Shown here one piece after another: positions 9,922 through 20,906 of a stretch of DNA of 38,708 nt. The number at the start of each line of letters is the position of its first letter. Within the stretch, counting starts at the first letter, position 1. The notes under the pieces were generated by a model. That model made no database searches, had not been told where the DNA came from, and was given only the letters and a program-made list of their open reading frames with translations. The DNA comes from Pelomyxa schiedti (Eukaryota > Evosea > Pelobiontida > Pelomyxidae), in NCBI GenBank assembly GCA_020536535.1, contig JAHLWZ010000955.1, forward strand, positions 1-38,708, read 5' to 3'. The translations under genes were made by a program, and so were the position numbers.

Positions 9922-10234
9922 TTTGTGTGATGGGCTTTTTTCCGGGTTCTGATTTGGATGCCACCTACTTGATGGGAGCAACACAGTCGCAGCATGGTAC
10001 TTTCCAGTAGACACATGGTCTCAGTTTGAGAGGGCTGATGTAGCAAAAACACTGTTTTTCTGGTTATGATGGGGGTAAGGATAGAAATAGAACTTTAGAT
10101 GATTACTATGATGCGCAAGAACACCGACATCAATGGTCGCGCCGAGAACGCAACGAAATCCACGACGGCGTAGCCGAACGTCGTTCACACCACATCCAAA
10201 AGATTGTTGATTTTAGTGATTCCTTTGCTGGAGC
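9922..10234. other. Intergenic between F-box and copine genes
   Basis: This 313-bp gap between two tandem minus-strand genes should contain the F-box promoter and the copine 3' end. The only coding-like signal is a charged plus-strand frame described separately. No RNA gene or repeat was recognised. Confidence 0.5.
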
Positions 10235-10256
10235 TCAAGTGAGGGACACGCCGTAG
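9994..10256 (+). CDS. Possible small charged protein (71 aa)
   Basis: On the plus strand a 70-codon frame from 10044 to the TAG at 10254-10256 has the strongly charged composition of a real protein (YDGGKDRNRTLDDYYDAQEH, then RRERNEIHDGVAERRSHH). It has no Met of its own. A candidate intron 9997-10043 (GT...AG) would join it to an ATG at 9994, giving a one-codon first exon. It overlaps the 3' end of the copine gene on the other strand by about 20 nt and lies in the space available to the F-box promoter. I recognise no family, and it could be chance. Confidence 0.25.
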
Positions 10257-12844
10257 AGGCCGAGGTAAGACTCCACTTGTTTGGGAATTGCAGCAAGAAC
10301 CTGTGCCCTCAGTACCTTCTTCTTTATCTTTCCACCTTGTGTGCAGTCACTCAGCTTCCCCACCTTTTGTTTTGAGTGTGAGGTTAGTGTTATTGTTGTG
10401 TTTGCAGGGGAAAAACCTGGACAATGTCACGTGCAGCCTTCACTGTCCCGCCATCGGGTGTGGTGAATGTGAGGGGCACTGTGTGAGAGTCGAGCTGGAA
10501 CAAGTAGTGAAAGTCTGTTTCGGGGCCAACTCCAACAAGAACAATGGATATCGGGAGGGCACTGGCTCGAATTATTGATTTGTGGGTATCTGTTTGTTGT
10601 TGTTTTGTTTAGTTTTGATTAGTTTGTTGTTCCCTGTGCGTTTGAAAAAAGTGTCTGTGCTTCTCCTTCATACAGGATACTGGCCATTGTTTGTTGTCGA
10701 AACGGTTACTTACAATCAATGGTGAATTCATCTCCTGCAACGAATATGCATAGGACCATGTACTCTTGTGGAAGCTTGTTGAGGGGTGCCCCTTGACCTT
10801 TCAACTCAAGGACATCACATGCATGGTTGATTGCCTGACACAGAAAGTTACAGTCCGTGACGCTGCAGAGATATATACCTGATAAAAGTCGTGGCCAATG
10901 AAGTGCCTATTTTTTGCTCTCCACGTGGTCTCCCCTGAATCAATACTCTCCATTTTGATATGATACATGGTGGGAAGCATGTTGTTATAGGATCTGAGTG
11001 CTCCCTTGACACCTTTTTTGCAGGCACCATCATATTTGCCGATCCCAACGACAGGAGTATACTCGTCAGTACCATAGCAAAACCTATCAGTGCATGAAAG
11101 GAAGGAGTGATATTTGTTTGACGGAGGAACAAAACTAAAAAAAAAAACATGCGCACATGTGTATTATCTCGTCGCTCGTGTAAGATTTCAGAACCTTTCC
11201 GAACGCTCTAATGCATGTCTCATACTGCCAAATGGAAATGGAAAACGTTAGGGAAATGGCGCAGAGTTGAGTGGGGAAAGTTAACTTGGTACTCGCCGAT
11301 TATTTTGCATGCCTCAAGCTGGTCGTTTCCAACCAAAACTTGGTCCAACACCAGCCAGGGGGAAATTTTCAGGCCGAGGCTGAGCGACTGCAAGAATGTT
11401 ACGGGGGGCCAGATGTGGGGATATGTTCTTTCAGAGTTGGTGACAATCGGATGCGACTGAAGCGATTCAACTTCCTTGGCCACCAGATGCCGACGCAGTA
11501 CTTTCTTGGTGAATGTGACGGTTACCTTTGTTTCATTACACTTCGGCCATTGTGGAAGGGAATAATAAGCATACAGTTCCAGTGGGAGTAACAGGACAAA
11601 TCTTTGTTGTAACTCCAGGGAGTATATTGGCCATTTCAAGGATGTCAAAGGGGAATTCACAACTTCCAAGAGAAACATCTCTGAACGTGTTATGATCGTA
11701 AAGACGAATTGAACCACCAGAGACTTCATTTTAGGTATGTGAATCAAAAGGATAATGTGAAATGCAACAACACTCTGGGCCAGTGACATCAACAGGTTTC
11801 CACTCTGGATTCAAAGTCTTTTTTATATATTCACTCTTGTGTATAACCGTGTGACGCCCAATTTCCCACACTGTGAAGAGAATTAATTGTGGGTTTGACG
11901 ACAAAGGACTTCACCAAAATAGGGATCTGATGTTCCTCCTCTGTCAGCAGCACGCAGATTTGACGCACTGATTTTAAAAAGCATTTTAAATTTATTGTTC
12001 CTTTATCAATTGTCAGTAGAACAAACTGGGGAAAAGACTACCAGACAGGGTTTGTGTAGATCTCCCTGATAACAAGCTGGTCCCCAACAATAGGAGGAAT
12101 AAAAGAGACACCAGGAGGAGCAATATGTGGCATGAGGTCCAAAGCACGCACAAAAAGCTTTCCAGGCATCAAAGGTGGTTGCTGCTTCACGGTGATTACT
12201 TTTCCTGATCTTTTTGTCACTTGAACCATTGGAAGAGGGCTGTCCAAGTGCTTGATCGTGCACCCAAAAAAAAAAAACCAGTCAAAATGAGGCATAGTGA
12301 CAATCAAGAAGAGATGAAACTTGCCTCATGGAGGTCAAGGAACTGAGGTGCACATCCCGTTCGGCTCTGAATGAAACCCAACTTGACCAACTTAGCAAGT
12401 TTAATCTTTGTCTCCCAAAATCGCGGTTGGCCTTCAAACAACACACGCAGGATGAACTTTTTGCTGTCCACGAAACTATACTGCACCGCAACCGGAACAG
12501 AGAAAGACGTCACCAGGGCGGGGTTGAACGAATCTGCCGCAGTTGCTTCACCATGAGGGCTGGCACTTAGAGACGGTGTGGTTGGTGTGATCCATTCTGT
12601 CTGGCCAACAACCAGAGGTGGCCCTGGGTTCTTCTTCCCACTTTTCACAGAGACAACCACCTGCCGTGCATCATTATCTCACAAGAAAGCGCACAGAGGG
12701 AGTGATTATGCTAAAAAAACAAAAAAAGGGAGAGTGCAATGAATGGGGGTAAAAGCCAACCTGACACCGAGCGTGTACGTTGTAGGCGGAGAAAAACAAG
12801 TGCAGGGGCACCCCTGTGCTCATTGTGGCTGTTGTTGCACTCAT
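10235..12844 (-). CDS. Copine-like protein (C2 - C2 - vWA)
   Basis: Spliced from about 11 exons. The N terminus starts at ATG 12844 (PLHLFFSAYNVHARCQ) and leads into a first C2 domain with VVVSVKSGKK, SFNPALVTSFSVPV and KKFILRVLFEG. A middle beta-rich segment includes GKLFVRALDLMPH. The second C2 has ISASNLRAADRGGTSDPYF, EYIKKTLNPEWKP and IRLYDHN. The copine vWA follows: YETCIRAFGKVLKSYTSDEI, LNKLPQEYMVLCIFVAGDEF, SALPISIVLVGVGPETDF, AARDIVQ and the typical end VLAAIPKQVESYL. Copines are calcium-dependent phospholipid-binding adaptors recruited to membranes. The MIDAS-like site seems altered (LDQVLVGND instead of DFTxSN). A plus-strand frame overlapping exon 1 is antisense shadow. Confidence 0.85.
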
Positions 12845-13064
12845 CCTCTATTTTTCGAGTTCTTTCTTTCCGGATAAAAAAAAAGCCGTTAAAGAGGCAT
12901 TCTGTTCAAGTTTGGCTTGTGTTCATCAGAACACCGGACGGAACGTGATGTGCTTCTCGACTTTTTTCCCTGAAGGCAACCGACAGTACTATCTGAACCC
13001 CAAATGGAGGCAGACGCACCCCCGCAAAAAACACATACACAGTAATTAATATAAATTGTGGGCC
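12845..13064. other. Intergenic upstream of copine
   Basis: This 220-bp gap separates the stop of the unrecognised minus-strand gene from the copine start. It presumably carries the copine promoter. An ATAT-rich patch lies near 13048-13054. No other feature was recognised. Confidence 0.4.
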
Positions 13065-14523
13065 TCACTCCCAGCTTGGTGTATAGGCCAAGATGGAAAC
13101 AATTCCGGTTTGGAACCAGTTGATACTTGCTGGATTGCTTCCAGACATGAAGTTTATCCAGCCACTTTTGTCATGCTTGGCATAGTGCTCAGTCCCAAGT
13201 GTGGTGATTCGAAGCCATATTGTGTGCCGGACATTTCCTTCAATATAGCGAGTCACTACGTGGTGCCGTTGCATGTTACAGGCCTGCATTGCTCTTCCAC
13301 CTGGGAATAGTGGTGCAAAGTTTATTAAGTGATTTGACTTTGTGTATTTGGTGTACAGACCAGCAGAAATTAACATCTGAGCCTGTCTGTCAGCGACATC
13401 AGAACCTGATAGGGATACACTGCCACGGAACATAAGTACAGATATATATATGCCTTGGAAATGAATTGTTAAACTCGGAAAACTATGGCGACATAAGAGT
13501 GTGTTGTGAATAACCTGCCGAGAGCAAGATAGAGTCATTTCTAACCCATGCAGGACGATGTCTTTTCTGAGGGAACACAACAAGTTCAGTATCACCAACA
13601 GGCGTTCTTGGTGCAGGGGTCACGCTGCAAGAACGATGCTCACCTGGTGTGGAGGCTGCACTGCAACAACTTTGTCGGACTTGGGCGGGAGTCGCGCTGC
13701 AAGAGCTCTGCCCAAACGGGAGATCATCAGGGAGTTCTCCATACTGGAATGTCGTGGTAGTGGTGGTAGTGGTTGTTGTGGTTGTGGTGGTTTGTTGTAC
13801 AAAAGGCCCAGTGCCAATGGGACTTGGTGTTTTTGAGCTGTCGCCACTCTTTCTCCTGGCTAGGAATGTTACAAAGTGCATGCCCCACATTATGGCATAC
13901 ATTTTGGCCTTGATTTGAGTTCAAATGTTGGGCTGAACAATTTCAAACCAGGGTTATTTTTCATGTCTGCAGAGATGAGAATTGAGCCTCCCAAGTGTTG
14001 CCTTTAAGGGTGTTACAAAAAATATTTTGACAAACCAGCCACAGAAGACTTGAGTGTTGGATGAACTCACTTTGAAGAACTGCACAGGGCCTTTACTTCA
14101 AAAACAAACTGCTCAATTTGGAGGTTATCCTGTGTGAAGGAGCGCTTATCTCTACATGTGATTTTGACCACATTTCCATTCTGTTTGTTGCACTTTGTGC
14201 ATGATACAGCTTTTTTTTTTTGAAATTATAACAGTAAGGAGGCAGATTAAAGATACAAAAGGTGGTCATACATGAGCCGTCTTTGCTCAGCCGCACATTG
14301 GCGGAAACAAACATTTTCTCCACATCAGAGTTGGTCAGCCTGTGCTCGGCACGCCACCCACTGCAACAAGTTACAGTCATCTAATGAAACGGTACAGTGA
14401 GGGAGCTAGTTACATTTCACGAAAAAGGCTTACAGTCGTGGTCCTATTGAAGACCATCTGCAGTGTTTTGAGGCCAATGTAGGGCTTGGCTCGAAGCAAC
14501 TCTATCTGATGCCCCTCGTTCAT
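13065..14523 (-). CDS. Unrecognised protein, Ig-fold-like N-terminal half, poly-Thr linker
   Basis: Starts at ATG 14523 (MNEGHQIELLRAKPYIGL) with introns before 14380, near 14240-14210 and further downstream. The first half is beta-rich with CTKCNKQNGNVVKITC and GGSILISADMKNNPG, ending in LFSPTFELKSRPK before a basic stretch. That ending resembles the end of Rel/p53/CudA-type immunoglobulin-fold DNA-binding domains, a weak impression only. A run of 14 Thr near 13745-13786 forms a linker to a Pro/Ser/Cys-rich segment. The second half (RYIEGNVRHTIWLRITTLGT, then SGWINFMSGSNPA) matches nothing I know. The frame breaks near 14096, where no ordinary intron fits well. The gene is divergent from the RINT1 gene. 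Confidence 0.5.
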
Positions 14524-14862
14524 CGTTTAGGGACCTCCACGGCGTTTTCGGCTTTCAGCGCAGCCCAATGCAGTATGACCCTACCTAAATGAAAACTGCG
14601 CAGGATCAAACAAATGAAACGTTGTCTTTTTGGGGAATTCTCTCAAGTGATTCGGCTGTCCTTCGCGTTACGTGAGATCGATCACCTTGCCTGGCATTGT
14701 CCATTTCCCGAAGGAATCAGACCAACAACTCCCAATTACACTAAGAACGAAGAGTGGACGTTCACCCACATGCCCTGAGTTTGGCCAGACATTCAGATTG
14801 GCCAGTGGGACAGCTCAGAGTTGTTCAGTCATAGAATTGTGAAGTTAACAGATTTTACACAC
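14524..14862. promoter_or_regulatory. Divergent intergenic region
   Basis: This 339-bp region lies between the start codons of the divergent minus-strand unknown gene and the plus-strand RINT1-like gene, so it should hold both promoters. I see no TATA box, RNA gene or repeat. An untranslated or short first exon of either gene cannot be excluded. Confidence 0.45.
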
Positions 14863-17728
14863 ATGAAGGCTTTCCTAGACGAACACGTGGGTGGGTTGTG
14901 GCCGGAACCAAGCGCCGATGACGACAACGAAGCAGTGACGGAGTTGTGTCGGAGTAAGTTGAGATCTGCCACGGAGGCAGCGAGGTCACGGGAGCCCGGG
15001 GGTGTTTTTGTGCCTGTGCAGTTGCCCATGGTTACATTGGCAAAGGAGAAGGTGCTACTTTTGGGTTACTGATTGATTGAATGGAACTGATTGTTGTTTT
15101 GAGTGCAGGCAGAAGCTGTGAGGGTCGAATGTGAATCATCACGCGGTTTTGTGAAGACTGCAGCGCAGCAACTGAATTCTTGCATGCAATCCCAGCAGGA
15201 GATAAACGAAGTTAGATTGGTTGTGGATCAACTGCGCACTCAGTATGCGTTGGTTGAGTACTTTCAGGTATTTTTAGTGAATCAGGTCGTATGATTTGAC
15301 CGTCACAGGAATTCCACAACATTGCTAAACTCACTCGAGCTGCAGAGGATGCCATTTCTGCCCGTGACTTCTCAGCAGCTACTTCGATTGTCAATCAACT
15401 CAGTCAGGCAATTGTTTCCACTAAAAATCCGGACTGCAAGAGATTTTTGATTATAGCAAGACTCAAGCATGCTCAGATTTCCACTAAACTATGTGAAACT
15501 GCAGTCATGTGCTTGAAGGCGGGTATGTTCCCACTTCATGAAACACCCACTGAGGGCAACTTTCAGCACTGAAGAATATGAATTGGCCCATGGGGAGGAT
15601 GGGGCTTGGCATGAGTAAAGAGGCTCTCGATACTGACAAGCTAAATGAATTCAAAAAAGCCTTTACTTCTCTAAACGCTCTTAATCTTTCAGGTCTCTAC
15701 CCTATAATAATAAGATCCACTGAGTTTGATTAGGGAACATAAACCCAAAAACTTCTTCTGACCCTCGTTCTTTGGCTGGATTTCAAATCATGTGCCTTAT
15801 GTTAGCTAAGCGGTTCAGGTACCATTTTGGTGTGAACCAACGTGACAAGCCGTCATGTCAGGCATTCAAACCGGAGTGGTATTTAACGCACATTCTTAAC
15901 CTAGTAGAAGACCGTGCGTAACTTCCTTATGAAACCCATCACTAACAAACTCTCAATAGAGGCACCTTTTTTTACGAACCATGTACAAGAACTCATAGGT
16001 CCTACCTACAACGCCCTGGAAGGGTTGATTGCTTTATTGGTCTTGGAAGCAAGTAGTAGAATCAAGGCAGATATCATGCTAGTGAAGGCGAACACAAACT
16101 GGGTAGGATTAATGTTACTAATCAATCAGTCGCTCTAATCTTATTTTAACACAGGGAACGAAGCAGCAAGCTGCAGTGCTGCTGGGGATGATGTCTAAGA
16201 TATTTGCATTCGAGAACGACTTGCTTTCCCGATATAACTACCCTTCCTCTTCCTGGGGTCCTACCTGTACTGAGGCTATTGAACGAGATTCCCAGACTTT
16301 GAATTTTTGGTTGCAGGTTCGTTTGCTTTATTTTTCGCGAGATAAACCGTTTTCTAGATGGAGAGAGAGACCTCAGATTCTCAGGTCACAGAGATAACTC
16401 AAGCACCAAATGCATGGGAACTGTGGCCAGGTACAGGAGGTGTTTCACATGTAGGTAGACTTTCACCCAAAGACAACAAACCAAGAAATAAAATCATATT
16501 GAAACCAGATTTCTCCACATTTGAAGAGATATCACATATGGATCCCCTCAAACCGACAGTTTCCGCTCGTCAAATTTGCGAATTGCTCCTTGCCTTTACC
16601 TCCCGCATAGAACACGCAGACATTAGTGCAAATCGGGAACAGTTTATTGCCCAAGTTATCATTCCCGTATTACAGAGATACTTGCATGACATTACTGTGT
16701 GTAGAGGACCTGGGAGGGTGCCAGTTGTTGCCTCTTTATCGGCTTCATCATCAATTTTATTGGGGGATGGGGTCATGGGTATTGCACCTAAATCGGCTGC
16801 AAGAGTTGGGGAGCAGGAGGGTGCAGTACTGGGTGACCTATGGACACACTGTGCCCTTGTAAACTCTTGTAACTATTGCGTATATGCAATGGAGGACTGG
16901 TCAAGTTACTGGGTCTTCCTAGATATGGCACCACAATCACGAAAAGTAGTAAGTGCGGTACGTAACTCGAGTTGTGACATTTGAGTAGACAACACCGGCA
17001 TCAGAAGACTCTATTTTTGCCTCTGTGACAAATCAGTATCTCAGAATGCGAAAAGATTTGCTGAAACGAGTTATATCCAAGATACAAGATGGAATCCCTC
17101 CATTAATGGAATTGTATTTTAGGCACATGGTACTTGTTTGGTGGATTTTTCCCCTCACTGACACTAATTTTTCTTTTTTTCTAAAAAAAAAAAAACAAGC
17201 AATGGAGAGGTTATACTGATACAGTGCAGCAAGTAGCTCCAAACACTTCCCCAGTAATTTGTGAAATAATGAGAAACATTTCCATCCGGTTGGAAGTGGC
17301 ACGGTGTGCCCTTGCACAGAACCTATTCCAAAAAGCATGGCCAAGTGTCTTGCAGTCACTGAACAATCTGGTGAGCAATGCTTTCTTTTCTGAAAATGAT
17401 GGACTAAGGGTTCTTTTCCTGCCAGATATTCGGGAAAGTATTGACCTATTGCCAAACGCTTTCCATGAGCGACGACGACGGGAAGCAATTCACGCACGAC
17501 ATGGAGTGCGTCCTCTCGCCATTCGCACTCTACACAAGCAACCCCATGAACATCACTAAAGAGGTAAAAGACACGTGCACCATTCTGTCAGCACCCACAG
17601 TAGACCTCTTTCCGCCCAACTCATCACCCGACGTATCTGCAATCACGGCTCTTACCAAAGCCCTCCGGCTCTCCAAGCTCGGTCCCGAGAACGTCAAGAA
17701 GATTCTTTCTGTTCGCTCGCTCTCCTGA
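14863..17728 (+). CDS. RINT1/Tip20-like vesicle tethering protein
   Basis: About 10 exons. The N-terminal half is helical (KTAAQQLNSCMQSQQEINE, ARDFSAATSIVNQLSQAI). Then comes the LKNMNWPMGRMG stretch typical of the RINT1/Tip20 family. Middle exons include ISARQICELLLAFTSRIEHA-like helices and WSSYWVFLDMAPQSRK. The C-terminal part carries QWRGYTDTVQQVAP, VLQSLNNL and the family-typical GKQFTHDMECVLSPF, ending LSKLGPENVKKILSVRSLS. RINT1/Tip20 is a subunit of the Dsl1/NRZ complex, which tethers Golgi-derived vesicles at the ER. Start ATG 14863 is chosen; upstream in-frame codons lack a Met. One intron ends in a run of 13 A before its acceptor (near 17175-17200). Confidence 0.7.
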
Positions 17729-17822
17729 TGCCCTTCTCTTCTAGGGCGGATCTCAAAAAAAATTTTTTTTGTTTCTTTTTAGACAAAGGAAAAAAAACTT
17801 TCATCACAGCAGTCGAGTAGTG

Positions 17823-18288
17823 ATGTCTGCGTCAGGTGCCTCCGGGTTAAAATTCAAAAACATGGACGTGGTCCAGATCACTCGCGTTGCGATGGACAAA
17901 ATCTGTGTTGGCTCCAAATGTGCGTAGTTAATTTGAATCCATAATACGGTCGTGTTTCTACGTTGTTTGTCTGTAATTAATTAATGTTACTTGTCTGTTT
18001 CCTTCTTAATGGAACCACTACACAACAGGTGCATTATGCTGCACTTTATTTTCCATATGGGGAGTTGGAATGCTAGTAGTGTTGGCAGCCAAGCTAGATT
18101 ACCGGGGTGTATCACTGATGGAAATTTCGGATATTGACTCTGCCAGAACTAACATGTACATTGCCGCTGCATGCTATGGAATCTTCGTTGTTTTTTGTGG
18201 ACTGCGGTTCGCGTACTTGCTCATGAAAGGCTATGCACAATCACGAGCAGCAGCGGCCGCGGCTGGCAGCAGCTCCTCGGTGTTATGA
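17823..18288 (+). CDS. Ribonuclease kappa / V-ATPase-associated RNASEK family protein
   Basis: Two exons flank a 109-nt intron (17920-18028, phase 1). The core has two membrane helices (LCCTLFSIWGVGMLVVLAA and MYIAAACYGIFVVFCGLRFA) separated by a short loop around LMEISD, the layout of RNase kappa. That protein is now known as a small subunit of the vacuolar proton ATPase and is important in endocytic acidification. Compared with animal homologues (about 98 residues), it has about 30 extra N-terminal residues and an Ala/Ser-rich C-terminal tail (RAAAAAAGSSSSVL). It lies 94 bp after the RINT1-like gene on the same strand. Confidence 0.8.
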
Positions 18289-18596
18289 GCTCATCTATCT
18301 ATTTCCACCTATGCACCCCAACTTGTGAATCAAGATAACCTGTTTCTGTCTTTCTTAAGAGTCTATAGACAGGGAGAAGGATGGAACAGTAATCCTCTCG
18401 TCAATTTCATGAATGCGTATTTGTTCTTGGTTGTTTTAAGCTATCTCAGTCCCAGCTTTACACGGACGAGTGTACTAGTCTATTGCTCGAGGATAGTACG
18501 TTCTCTAGTTACTCAGTTGGTGAAAGCGCCCGGTAACTCAAAGCAGGACCATTACCGGCACTGAATTGCCAAACAAACGGGGAATGCAAAATTTTT
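18289..18596. other. Convergent intergenic region
   Basis: This 308-bp stretch lies between the 3' ends of the RNase kappa gene and the beta-lactamase-like gene. A 79-codon plus-strand frame at 18325-18564 lacks an ATG start and any recognisable motif, so I treat it as untranslated sequence. Confidence 0.5.
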
Positions 18597-20769
18597 TTAT
18601 TTTACTTTGATGAAATCGACGTCGTAGTAGAGGGCTGGTATTTGGAAACTTAATATGTTCCCTTGTGTGTCAGCCTTGAAGAATAACCAGTTACCCATTC
18701 CGGACCCAAACTCAATTTCCATGCAGCCGGCTGTGGGTGAGAACTTACACAGGTTAGTTTACGGTGTGATTCGAGGTGGGATACAGCATATTCAATAATC
18801 TGGAAAGTAAGATCGCCTTGATAGGACATAACGTATTCACTTTGGGGGTGATTACTTGATGGGTAAAAAAAAAGGGTATTACCTTGTTGTGACTCCAGGG
18901 AATTTTGACACAAGCATTCCTTCTTTGGGTTAGAACACGGTTTCCATTGAATGACTAAAACCAGTTCGCTGAGATATCATCAATGTCAGGACACTTCCTT
19001 CCATCATGTAGGCACCAACAAATTTTTCAGGGTTTGGTGGTGCCTGGGGAGATGGTTGCTTTTTCTGGAGGTAGGAGACAAATTCCGGAACGAAGATATC
19101 AGATACAACAACTTGGTATTCAGTCTGATCAATAGCTGTAAGAATTAGTGCAACTAAACGGTCAACATTTTGCATACACCCGGCTCCGTTGATGAAAATG
19201 GAGATACCAAGCTGTAATTCAGGAATAAATGTCATTATGCTTCCATAGCCCTGTATATTTCCGCACTTCGTAACAAGGAGATGGTCATTGTAATAATAGT
19301 TCTCCCAAGGCATGCCTGATACAACTAAGAAGCAAAGAAAAGGTATGTTAGAATACCAAAACCACTCTTCCCTTCTGGGTTCCATTGGGAAGGATGTAAC
19401 CATTCTCTTACAGTTTCTCCATCCAAAACCATACCATCACTGGGAGAGTATGAATCATACCAACGAAGGAAGAATTTGAGATATTTGGCAAAGTCGGCTT
19501 AGAAAAATGTAAGCCCGCGTGAAAACAATAAAAGAAAGAACCAGACGAAGAGTACATCTGTCCACTGGGTGCTGCCCAGTTTAAGTTGGAAAGGGGTGCT
19601 GCATAACCCCTGGCCATCCGAGAAATGACATCCTGTAACTGATCAGCATCATTTTTTTAGTGAACAGAAAGCATACATCGGTGAATTCAAATCCTGTTGA
19701 AGTCATTCCAAGTGGTGTCAAAATACTTTGGGTTACATAATCTTCATAAGACATTCCAAATGTTGTCTCCAGGAGGCGGCCTGAGAAATCGTTGATACCA
19801 CTGCCGAAGCACAGAATCGAAGGAAGTCTAACCAATAAGGCCAAAGCCAAGGTTTGAGTATGATGGCCGAGTCCCGGGCGGCATGATTAGAGGCATCAGC
19901 TTTACTCTAAATCGTATTTCTATCAACACAACGAGGAAACAAAATGCACCTTTCAAGAATGGTTGCTGTGTCTTCAGTGCATAGTTCATTGGAAGTTGTA
20001 GGCGAGCACGGAATTTCGCGGGGAAGCCCCCCAACTTGTGATGCCACTTGTCTAGAACCAAATGGGCTCATTTTATTAAATTGAGGTAGGTTCAAACCTC
20101 CAAGTCGGTCCGCCCCTGGTAGTCTCCCACTGGTTTGGCATATAGAATTCAGGAAACATTTCAGAAATGGGCTGATTCAGGGATGTGATTTTCCCAGCCT
20201 CATGTTGCTGGAGCATACTCAAGACTGCAAACGTTTTACTCATTGAAGCAATCCTTCCACCAGAGTCAGAATTTTGCAGTGGCTATAACAAGGAAAAAGC
20301 CACAAGACACGTACCTGTAAATGGTGTCAGCAGTTGGGACCATTGTATTCTCAGCATCAGTGAATCCAAATGCCCCAAACCACAAGTCCACGTCACGATA
20401 CACAATCTGAACCACAACTGACGAATGGTTGTTAGCCAGCCTGGTCATTTCAAGCTCAGCCTCCATTGCCTCCAAACTCAGCCTCAGGCTCTCGTCCTCG
20501 GCTGTGACATTCTCAACCGGGAACAGTCTCCACGGGCACCTTATCACCCGTCATCACTCAAGAAATTCGAAGGACAAAAACGACCCCAGAGAGGATTTGA
20601 TTGTGTTTGTTACGCACGTCCAATAGTCCCCAGTTGTGAGGGAATAGACGGCCTCGTCGAGTGCCCTGAGGCTCCTGCTTGTTGTTGCTGTCACAGTGGT
20701 GCTGAGAGCAACAATTACCAGGAAGACAACAAACCGGGCGGGAAAGTGGTTACTTGTTGGGAAGTGCAT
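18597..20769 (-). CDS. Secreted class C beta-lactamase-like serine hydrolase
   Basis: ATG 20769 opens a signal peptide (HFPARFVVFLVIVALSTTVT). After a long N-terminal stretch ending in TADTIYR, an intron leads into IASMSKTFAVLSML, where SMSK is the catalytic SxxK of the AmpC/penicillin-binding family. YSNLGFGLIG near 19840 supplies the YxN motif. Later exons carry SYEDYVTQSILTPLGMTSTG and the C-terminal strand GYGSIMTFIPELQLGISIFI. The third motif (KTG/HxG) reads KCGNIQGYG and is not canonical. An added C-terminal beta domain ends LSFQIPALYYDVDFIK. Eukaryotic members are peptidases or esterases of unknown substrate; an antibiotic role is not implied. It lies 137 bp downstream of the DDAH-like gene on the same strand. 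Confidence 0.75.
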
Positions 20770-20906
20770 TGGTTTGTTGTTACTGGTGGGTGGGCGCAAA
20801 AGAGGTTTATTTGTTTGTGCTTTTGGTATCCGAGATGATTCCTTGAAGAGACTTATATATCTGTGCAAGCGAATCGCACAATTCCCCAAAGGAACATCAT
20901 CACGGG

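Noticed and set aside
12739-13049. Plus-strand frame with a membrane-like segment (LIVAVVALILYFSSSFF)
   Set aside because: It is antisense to the first copine exon, whose start and downstream motifs are well supported.
13649-13918. Plus-strand frame with a run of Val
   Set aside because: It is the reverse complement of the poly-Thr repeat of the minus-strand gene.
14020-14230. Arrestin-like domain in the unknown minus-strand gene
   Set aside because: Single fragments (GGSILISADMKNN) resemble arrestin strands, but the rest, including the Cys pairs and C-terminal half, does not fit.
18325-18564. 79-codon plus-strand frame after RNase kappa
   Set aside because: No ATG start, no motif and no splice junction to a neighbour. 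It is more likely 3' untranslated sequence.
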